Assembly (NCBI GenBank): GCA_014218235.1
Contig: CM024766.1
Span: 19,441,346 to 19,505,345 of the forward strand
Direction of reading: 5' to 3'
From: Colocasia esculenta
Lineage: Eukaryota; Streptophyta; Magnoliopsida; Alismatales; Araceae
Length of the DNA stretch: 64,000 nucleotides
Shown: piece by piece, positions 56,309 to 64,000 of the stretch
Numbering within the stretch: the stretch's first letter is position 1
Layout: the number at the start of each line of letters is the position of its first letter
Translations under genes and position numbers: made by a program
Notes under the pieces: model-generated
What the model saw: the letters and a program-made list of their open reading frames with translations, nothing else
The model's database searches: none
What the model was told of the DNA's origin: nothing

Positions 56309-59136
56309 TGTAACGACACGACCTCTCAGACCCCTCGCCGGAGACCCCGAGGGTCGCGCCGCCACCCACGGATCCGAAGACCCGGAAGGGTTATATGAAA
56401 AAGTCTAGTGAGATATGTACTGAGTTCAAATAACTATAATAATCTGTACATTATACAAAAGGGTTGTACAACGCGTCCCAAGCAAAAGCACAGGTACAAG
56501 AAGAAAGGTGCAGTCCTTAAGGGGCATACCCCGAGGACTTTCAAAACACAGCTCTCAGCTCACTCAGGCTACAAGAGCTCACAACGCTCGCTCTCACTGT
56601 TGCTGACAACACACGGCGCCACATCCGCCTCTGCAACCCGTCCGACACCGAGCTCCCGCGACGACAAGCCCCTAGCTGAAAGAAGTAGGGGGGGTGAGCC
56701 TCGCGAACAAGGCCCAGTAGGGATTACCAGTCCCTCACCGTCCAGAGCAGCAGGAACTCCGAAAATAGGAAACTACACTAGAAAGCTATAAAGCGAGGAA
56801 CACCTACAGCATGGTACTACTAAGCAGCAGAAGAGAACAGTACAACGCCACGACCACCAACCAAGGTCGTGGCACACACACGACTCCCACAGAAACCAAC
56901 GGAGTCGGGCACAAAGCGGAAGCAGTGCTCAGCACACCTGCCGAGACCACGGAACAACCAAGTGAGAACGATGTCTCACCGCAAGCACGGCCACCTCAGA
57001 CCTCTACAAGGTCGAGGGCCCACAAGAAGAACCACCCCAGACCCCGGACACACCGCCAGGTCAGGAAGCTACATACACCGGTGCCATCACGGGCTGGCAC
57101 CCAAGAATGGGACTACGAAAATGAGAGAACACTGAAGCGGGAACCACCAGAAGCACGGGTCTACCCAAGGCCAGACCAACGACGCCCACGGGAGCTAAGC
57201 ACAGCCAGGCTAAAACCGTCGTGCAAGCTAGGGCAACGAGGAACACTCGGAAACGTCGTGAGGGAAACACCGTCACAACAACAGCAACCAAGCCACCGCC
57301 GCTAGCAGCAAGAGGGGGACCCGCAGTCCGCACGCTCTGCTTGCTAGCCTAGCTCCTGCCTCCGCCCCCGCGCAAGGGCGAGACAGAGGCGCCACAGAAA
57401 CACACAATAGACGCAACACCACAGCCTGGCCACGCTGCGGCCTCACGCCTGACACCACTACGTGGCTCCAGAACCAACACAAAGAGAGGCAGTGAGACAA
57501 GGTACTGTCTAGTATGCGCCAGGAAAGCACTCCGAACCCCTCGGCGTCCCAGACCTAGACAAGAGAGCTCTACAAATGACTCAGCACCGCTGTCCAAACC
57601 TCGTTTTCCCCTCAGCTCCAGAGTCCGCTCGCTCAACGGGCTGCCAACTCGAGCATGCTCATAGCCTGGAGTACTCCCTCAACAGGCTCCTGAGGACGGG
57701 GGTCCCAGGAAACGGAGACAACCTCTGAACGGGACAAGCCCTCAAGTGCCAAGCACCGGGCGAACAAGTGGGGCAGCACAACAAAACCACGCTGAACTGC
57801 TGGCTTGTAACACATGAGAAGCCCAGCAAGCGAGAGGCACGCACGGACCCTTAAAAGGGTCCATCGGCCAACCAAGGCACGCACGAACGGCTAGAACCTC
57901 GGAACACCACCGGACAGTACGGAAACCCGTCGCTCTGCTAATAATCGATTGACTGCCGGTCAATCGATTATTAGGCAGACACACCCTTCTAAGACCGCTG
58001 CCAGGACACGGCCACGAAGGTGTCACCTTTGGTCACTGAATGCAAGGAGGCAACCAGTCGCGTTCCCTACCAGAATGTCCTAAGGGCAAAGCCAACCCTG
58101 GGGCACACGCCGACACACAACCGGGCCCATGGAAACACCTGAGGCAACACAGGTACTGTCACGACGCCCAAGGCCGTCGCGACACCATCGCGACGGGGAA
58201 GGGCACCGCGACAGCCCTGTTGCGACTGGGCAGAAATGCGCCGCGACAGCAATCCTGTCGCGACCGGGAAGCACGGCGCGACAGCCTTATCGCGACCGCC
58301 AACCGCGTCGCGATAAGGTCGCGCCCGAGCGGGCCGATGCCTCCTCTGATGTCGTGACGCGCCGAGCCGTCGTGACACCAGCAGGGAGGCAGACCAACGG
58401 GATCCTCAATCCCGGGCCGCCCACGAACCATCCAAACACAACACAAGGGGGAGGGGAGCATTGGGAAAGCAGTAAAGCTATCTATAAACCCCGAGGGGCT
58501 CCCAATCCACCCAGATCGGGAAGGTCACAAGAAATCCCTACCGGTTACGAAGAACCGAACCCACGAAGGGCCTTCACGATGCACGACCACCTCCTCCTCG
58601 CTCCACGCAAGGTCCACGACGCCACAGCACCACGTACGACCCTCCTCCTCGCCTGAACCACACGAAGGGGAGAGGGGGAGGCGGAGCACTGCCGGAGGGA
58701 GAGGGAGAGGGAAGAAGGAGAAAGACGGGGATCGCCGGCCAAGGCTTTTAACCTTCGGCAACCAGAACGCGACGGACCGCCCTGTCGCGTTACGGACCTT
58801 AACGTGACGGGTCAACGGACCGTGACAAGAACGCGCCCTACAAAGGCACCGTGACAATGTGACAAGCCGTACTGACACACCTGCCACCCTGACATGTGTT
58901 AGACGATCGGACAGCACAACACGACAAAACACTGTCGCGGCCCGTTGACCGGGTGTGACAGCAAGATGCGACGGAGAACCAGGGCGCGACCAACATGCGA
59001 CCCATAAGCTCACCGTGACACGAATGACTGTCACGTCGGGCACCCTGACGTGACACCAACACATCACCGAGCTTGGACGCGTCAGTGGCCAGTCATCCCA
59101 CGACACCGGACGGAAGCCGGGAAACCGGGTCTTACA
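56309..59136 (-). repeat. 5' LTR of G1 (2828 bp, full length)
   Basis: Minus-strand TGTAAGACCCGG (59136) to GTCGTTACA (56309). It is the same length within a few bases as the G2 solo LTR without its insert (about 2835 bp), which shows this is the full form. It contains GCGACA/TGTCGC inverted words (58175-58320) and a hairpin at 57939. Confidence 0.9.
57939..57973. repeat. 35-bp hairpin in G1 LTR
   Basis: TAATAATCGATTGAC (57939-57953), loop TGCCG, then the exact reverse complement (57959-57973). The same element is in the G2 LTR at 51947. Confidence 0.95.
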
Positions 59137-59141
59137 GCTGT
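59137..59141. other. target site duplication of G1, right copy (GCTGT)
   Basis: Exact match to 17419-17423, adjoining the LTR end CTTACA at 59136. Confidence 0.93.
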
Positions 59142-60131
59142 GGCTGCTACTTCCTCCTGAACGACTGGTGCATGATCCTGCTGATCCTGAATGCTTGGCA
59201 CTGCTGCCCTGGCAACTTCTTGTTCAAATGGAGCATCTGGTACTGTTGCTGCTGGAACTGCTGGAATTTCCTCTTCCTGGACTTCTTGGGCTTCGCCAAT
59301 GATGGCCTCACCCTCAGCCACTGAGGTCTTAGTCCATAAACCTCCAACCAATGAGAATCCACTTTTCTTCAAGTTTCTACTGCAGATTGCTTGCCCCATC
59401 TTTTCTGACACTGCTCCAGATAAATTGACTCCAAAATGTTGAAATACTCTAGTTAGCAGGTGGGCATAAGGTAGAGAAACATTCAATTTGCTTTTCTTAT
59501 CCCAGACTTGAGCATGGGCAAACTTCATTCGCTCCAAAATAACCTCTGCCATGTTTATATCCTGGTTCTGGATAGCCCAGAACATCATATCTGAATCTGC
59601 CGTTGTATAAGTTGAGAAAGTAGCACTTCTGGGCACCAGAATCTGACAAACTATAAAGTGCAGGAGGCGGTTGAAGGCGTTCATCTGGTTAATGTCCAAC
59701 TTCCCATCCTTAGGCTTAAACTCGAGACCAATAATCCCTAACCCCTTCGCCTGAATGTCCACAGTGTGAACCCCACTGTGACCGGTGGTGCAAACTCCAA
59801 ATAGAGACTCCAAAAGAGCATATGTGATTCTAATCTGGGTTCCTTTGACAGATGATGTCAAGGACCCATCTTCCTCAGTTTTCAGGCACACATAGAAAGC
59901 TTTGACGAGATCTGGGTAACTTACCTCTGATAGAGTTGCTAACTTTGTCCATTTCATCCTTTCTATTGCTACAATAACACTGCCCATTCCATTCTTCTGC
60001 AAGTCTGCGACATCCACTGCCTTGTTTCCACATAGCTTGATCTTCACGGAGGTAAATCTTTCTTGCTGTTCTGCAGTGAGAAACTCATCTCCGTAGCCCC
60101 CGACAATGTCGGAAACACCATAATAGGCCAT
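59137..60131 (-). pseudogene. Sirevirus Z third ORF, N-terminal part (plant transposon-protein-like domain)
   Basis: The open frame runs from 60272; I chose the ATG at 60131 (MAYYGVSDIVGGYGDEFL) because upstream residues look like leader. Residues about 60-260 carry blocks such as SSVKGTQIRITYALLESLFG, ADSDMMFWAIQNQDINMAEV and LPYAHLLTRVFQHFGVNLSG. These resemble the domain annotated in plants as putative plant transposon protein (recognised from memory, not searched). An acidic Ala/Pro/Val tail follows and is cut at 59137 by G1 with a GCTGT target duplication. The ORF lies downstream of pol, where some Sireviruses carry an env-like gene. Function unknown. Bases 60132-60542 hold no gene. Confidence 0.65.
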
Positions 60132-60542
60132 GGAATTGAATGGGGAAAATTTCTGGATGGTTGGAAGGAGAAGTGAAGTAGAAACCCTCAAGAAAATTCT
60201 CGCGGGAAGGAGTTGGAATCTTGAAATCTCAGAGAGTCGATGCCGGAGTCGATAGGGTATCGCCTCAAGCAAATAGAAGGAGATGAAGGCGGGATGTGAA
60301 TCGTTGCCACACCGATTTCGGGATATATAAATTAAAGATAAAGAGACTTTTAGAAAACGGAGGCGACATGATGGCAGAAAATGACAAACTGACTAGTTCG
60401 AGACAAATAAATCCTTATAAAATAACGAACCGGCAAGGATATTAACAAACAAGCAGTATTTATGGAAATTTGCTTAAATTCGAGGAGGAAAAATGATTGA
60501 TATTCTGAAAATTAATATTTCAGTTTTATACAAATAATTCTT

Positions 60543-61503
60543 TCACAATTTACACATGTCTAATTCCCTTCTAAGAGAAGTAAATCTCTCTTCATGTAAG
60601 GCCTTTGTGAAGATATCTGCTAACTGATTATTAGTATCAATGAAAGAAATATATATGTTACCATTAGCTACATGATCAAGAATAAAATGATATCTAATCT
60701 CAATGTGCTTAGTCCTTGAATGTTGTACTGGATTCTTGGTTAGATTTATTGCACTGGTGTTGTCACATAATAGGGGAATTGTCTTGATCTGAAGTCCATA
60801 ATCCTCAAGTTGTTGCTTAATCCATAGGAGTTGTGTATAGCAACTTCCAGTAGCTACGTACTCAGCTTCTGCTGTAGATAATGCCACTGAATTTTGTTTC
60901 TTTGAGGACCACGAGATCAGACATCCTGCAAGAAATTGACAACCACCACTGGTGCTCTTTCTATCTACCTTGCATCTAGCGTAGTCAGCATCAGAATAAC
61001 CTACTAAGTTGATTTCACATGACTTTGGATACCATAAACCTAAATCATGGGTTTTAGCATATCTAAAAATTCTTTTGACACTAATTAAATGAGATTCTTT
61101 AGGGTCTGCCTGATACCTAGCACACATACATACGTTGAATAGTATATCAGGTCTACTGGCAGTTAAGTAAAGTAAGGATCCTATCATACCTCTGTAAATC
61201 ATTTGGTCTACATTCTTACCTTCCTTATCACTATCTAGCCTTGTTGATGTGCTCATTGGCGTTGACAGTGGCTTGGCACTGTCGAATCCGAACTTCTTTA
61301 GCAATTCTTTGGTGTACTTGGCTTGACAGATGTGGGTGCCTTCCTTTCCTTGCTTGATTTGCAATCCAAGGAAGTAGTTAAGCTCCCCCATCCTGCTCAT
61401 TTCAAATTCTCCCTGCATTAGCTTCTCAAAATACTTGCAAAGAGATTCATCAGTAGATCCAAATATTATATCATCAACATATATTTGAACAAGTAGCACA
61501 TTT
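60543..61503 (-). pseudogene. pol: Sirevirus Z pol: C-terminal RT and RNase H
   Basis: Contains the RT catalytic box YVDDIIFGS, then MGELNYFLGLQIKQ, the connection YRGMIGSLLYLTASRPDI, and copia RNase H (VGYSDADYARCKVDRKST, SWSSKKQNSVALSTAEAEYV, CDNTSAINLTKNPVQHSRTK), ending NNQLADIFTKALHEERF at a natural stop. It is joined to the upstream RT by a frame change near 61500, just before the YVDD box. The domain itself is open and well conserved. Confidence 0.92.
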
Positions 61504-62842
61504 TGAGTTTAGACTTAATGAATAATGTGCTATCTACTTTTCCTCTAATAAAACCATGATTTAATAGAAATACACTTAATCGTTCATACCATGCTCTAGG
61601 TGCTTGTTTTAAACCATATAAAGCTTTATGCAATCTAAATACACGATCCGGAAAATCCATGTCATCAAAACCAGGCGGTTGTTCCACATACACTTCTTCT
61701 TTTATAAAGCCATTTAAAAACGCTGATTTCACATCCATTTGAAAGGGTTTTAAATTTAATGCAGATGCATAAGCAAGTAAAATTCTAATAGCCTTAAGTC
61801 TAGCTACTGGTGCATAGGTTTCATCGAAATCTATGCTTTCCTCTTGGGAATAGCCTTGAGCTACCAGTCTAGCCTGATTTCTTATAATCACACCAGCTTC
61901 ATTCAATTTGTTCCTGAACACCCACTTGGTGCCAATCACTGGATGATCTAATGGTCTAGGAATAAGTGACCACACATGGTTTCTCTTGAACTGATTCAGT
62001 TCATCTTGCATGGCTAAAATCCAAGATTCATCAGTAAGAGCTTCATTGACTGTCTTAGGCTCTATTTGTGAGACAAAAGCTAGATAGTCACAAGGAATTA
62101 CATTACCTCTAGTTCTTACCCCAACTGACGGATCACCAATGATGTTTTCTAGCGGGTGATCTTTCTTATATCTCCATTCCTTTGGAAGATTTTCATATGA
62201 GATGTCCTTCTGTTGCAGGTCTTCCAGAGGTGGATCTCCCTTATCCTCAATTGATGTGTTCTTTAGCTTCTTGGATAAATCATCTGTATCATCAACATCA
62301 CTGTCTACTTCCTTTCTCAAGGAAGGGTTAGTTTCATCAAAGATAATATGCACTGATTGCTCAATTAATAGGGTTTGTTTATTAAACACTCTATAACCTT
62401 TGGGTTTAGAAGCATACCCCATGAATATACCTTCATCTGATTTGGAGTCTAGCTTACCAATGTCTCTTTTGCCATTGTTGTGGATGAAGCATGGACATCC
62501 AAATGTCCTGAAGTGGCTGATCTTCGGCTTCTTTTGCTTGTACAACTCATACGAAGTCTTCTTTAGAATCGGCCTGATCATCACCCAGTTGATTATATAA
62601 CATGCTGTGTTGACTGCTTCAGCCCAAAATTACCTTGGCAAATCATATTCTGATAGCATCGTCCTTGCCATGTCCAATAGGGTTCTATTCTTCCTCTCAG
62701 CAACTCCATTTTGCTGTGGTGTCCTTGGCGCTGAGAAGTTGTGCTCTATTCCTTGATCATCACAAAACTTGGCAAATCTTTCATTTTGGAATTCTCCTCC
62801 ATGATCTAATCGAATGCTGATAATGATATACTTCTTATCTTT
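61501..62842 (-). pseudogene. pol: Sirevirus Z pol: integrase C-terminal half and N-terminal RT
   Basis: From 62842 the integrase core continues, with the third acidic residue in NGVAERKNRTLLDMAR. A TAA then interrupts near 62631 before FWAEAVNTACYI. After the linker the RT begins (WSLIPRPLDHPVIGTKWVFR, ARLVAQGYSQEESIDFDETY, QMDVKSAFLNGFIKEEVYVE, LYGLKQAPRAWYERL). The frame is lost near 61500. The Glu/Asp-rich linker (about 62330-62200) is typical of copia pol. Confidence 0.9.
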
Positions 62843-63613
62843 CTAAACCTTTTTACTGAAGCTTACAAAACTTTCAAATGTATCATCTTTGTGCTCCAAG
62901 AAGGATACCCATGAGAATCTGGAGTAATCATCTACTATAACAAATCCAAAATTCTTTCCTCCAAGACTGGTGGTCCTCATTGGCCCAAATAAATCCATAT
63001 GAAGAAGTTCTAAGGGTTTAGAGGTTGTTACCATAGTCTTTGATTTGAAGGATGACTTGGTGTGCTTTCCTTTTGCACAAGGCCCACAAACATTATCCAC
63101 TCTTGTGCTGATTTTAGGTAGACCTTCCACCAAGTTTCTCTTGATCAGCTTTCTCATGCCATCCAGACTGTAGTGGCCCAATCTTCTGTGCCACAGATCA
63201 GTTGACTGCTCTTTGCTTGCGGCCAGACAGATATCCTGATCTTTTAGTTCTTCTAGGTAGAGTACGTACAGGTTCTTTTCTCTGTTGGCTTCAAAGATGA
63301 CTGCTCCATCCTTCATAATGCTGCACTTTGACTCTTGAAATCTGATATGATGTCCTTTGTCGCACAGCTGGCTGATACTGATAAGGTTGTGCTTCAGTCC
63401 TTTGACGCATAGTACTTCTTCAATAACGATTTTGCCTTTGCTGCCTACTGATCCACTGCCAATTACAGTTCCTTTTCCATTGTCTCCATAGGTGACTGTA
63501 CCTTCTTCAGCTTCTAAATGGGAAAATAGCTTCCTGTTCCCTGACATGTGCCTTGAGCAACCGCTGTCTAAATACCATTTGGATGCTCGAAGGTTTCTCT
63601 GCATTAAAAACAT
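62843..63613 (-). pseudogene. pol: Sirevirus Z pol: protease, GAG-pre-integrase and integrase N-half
   Basis: Starts MFLMQRNLRASKWYLDSGCS. DSG is the copia protease active triad and RHMSGN follows it. The HHCC integrase zinc finger is LWHRRLGHYSL..CGPCAKGK. The first integrase Asp is in HMDLFGP and the second in VIVDDYSRFSWV. Translation stops at a TAG (about 62842-62844) inside the integrase core; one base change would explain it. The ATG overlaps the gag stop (TAATG at 63611-63615). Confidence 0.92.
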
Positions 63614-63981
63614 TAAGTTTTAGGTACCCAAGTTCTTTTGGGTCCTAGTTGGTTAGTGTCATCAATTTTTCTTTTAATTATCCATTTTTTATGTTTATTT
63701 GGACATGATACTTTAATATGTCCTAACTTGTTGCAATGACTACAGCAAGATATCTTAGTTGCCTTTTCAGTCGGAATGTATTTGAAGTTTACCTTGTATG
63801 ATGTGTCTTGTTCAGGTATAAATTTAGGTGTAGGATATATTTTAGGATAAACTTTAGTTTCTTCATTATCGGGGGGAGTATAACCTAATCCATGTTTCTT
63901 TTTACCTGACCGTCTAGCACCTTTCAATATTAATGTTGTTTTGCCATTAGTAAATTTTCTAGTGTACTTGATAATTTTCAT
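63613..63981 (-). CDS. gag: Sirevirus Z gag C-terminus with zinc knuckle (partial)
   Basis: Open frame of at least 122 residues, possibly entering from beyond the window. It holds GLGYTPPDNEE (compare GLGYTPPEKGK in A gag), nucleocapsid knuckle CSHCNKLGHIKVSC and the end GPKRTWVPKT before TAA. It binds element RNA. Pol begins in a different frame at the overlapping ATG. Confidence 0.88.
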   Translation of the reverse strand: MKIIKYTRKFTNGKTTLILKGARRSGKKKHGLGYTPPDNEETKVYPKIYPTPKFIPEQDTSYKVNFKYIPTEKATKISCCSHCNKLGHIKVSCPNKHKKWIIKRKIDDTNQLGPKRTWVPKT

Positions 63982-64000
63982 TTTCTGTGGTTAACGTGTT

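Larger units (their letters stand above)
17424..59136 (-). mobile_element. G1: large non-coding LTR retrotransposon (LARD-like), minus strand
   Basis: 3' LTR 17424-18793, 5' LTR 56309-59136, PBS at 56295-56306, purine tract at 18794. The internal DNA that belongs to G1 is only about 18794-20059 plus 53612-56308 (roughly 4 kb); the rest is the G2 solo LTR and what it contains. No gag or pol motif exists in any frame of that DNA. The termini (TTGGTATCAGAGCGA primer site, TTCGAGGACGAA upstream of the purine tract, TGTAAGAC LTR start) match those of the Tekay-type element here. G1 is probably a Tekay-related derivative that depends on others. Confidence 0.85.
12412..64000 (-). mobile_element. Sirevirus Z, minus strand, interrupted by G1, runs off right edge
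   Basis: Read right to left: gag C-terminus (63981), protease-integrase-RT-RNase H (63613-60543), a third ORF starting at 60131 and interrupted at 59137/17423 by G1, then its remainder to 14645, purine tracts and 3' LTR (14426-12412). The 5' LTR and most of gag lie beyond 64000. It inserted into Y gag at 12411/12412, where GAACA would be the target duplication. Z is the most complete copia element here but has lost function. Confidence 0.92.

Overview
The window reads as repeat-dense nuclear DNA of a flowering plant. I found no host gene, rRNA or tRNA gene. Nearly every base belongs to LTR retrotransposons placed inside one another. The elements are plant-type Ty1/copia Sireviruses (multiple polypurine tracts, initiator-Met-tRNA primer sites, C-run LTR ends) and Ty3/gypsy elements of the Tat and Tekay/Del types. 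Spliceosomal GT-AG introns and TATAAATA boxes also fit a plant. The species cannot be named from the sequence.

Layout. The outermost element is a decayed plus-strand Sirevirus Y: an LTR tail at 11824-12004 and gag at 12068-12411. On the left, its LTR was hit by element X (LTR 10572-11823). X was hit by the gag-only Sirevirus A (3' LTR 8227-10409, gag 6122-7922, 5' LTR remnant 5636-6059). The 5' LTR of A was hit by minus-strand Sirevirus B (5' LTR 3831-5635, gag 840-3715), which runs off the left edge.

On the right, Y was hit at 12412 by minus-strand Sirevirus Z, which runs off the right edge. Z has its 3' LTR at 12412-14426, pol at 60543-63613 and a third ORF split between 14645-17423 and 59137-60131. 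That third ORF is interrupted by G1 (17424-59136, 5-bp target duplication GCTGT), a large non-coding LTR element. G1 contains G2, a solo LTR of its own family in the opposite orientation (20060-53606). G2 contains a 30.7-kb Tat element (21100-51806), whose pol is split by an 11.4-kb Tekay-type element (33679-45092). The right arm is therefore six levels deep: Y, Z, G1, G2, Tat, Tekay.

How the parts work. Sirevirus Z still shows gag zinc knuckle, protease, integrase, RT and RNase H, but it carries stops and a frameshift. A and B keep gag and lack pol, so any mobility would have needed enzymes from an element such as Z. The Tat element carries two genes of plant mobile domain type, antisense to its own gag-pol. 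One has seven exons with six phase-0 GT-AG introns and a C-terminal coiled coil. Such introns can survive retrotransposition because they are not spliced from the opposite-strand genomic RNA. The Tekay element has two apparent introns in gag.

Most unusual signals. (1) The LTR of B holds an array of mini-hairpins with near-constant CGACG-type loops and stems that co-vary. (2) Short inverted CpG-containing words are arrayed in the Tat, G and Tekay LTRs as well, each family with its own word. (3) The two Tekay LTRs differ mainly by 1-nt indels, unlike the Tat pair in the same window, which suggests local consensus errors.
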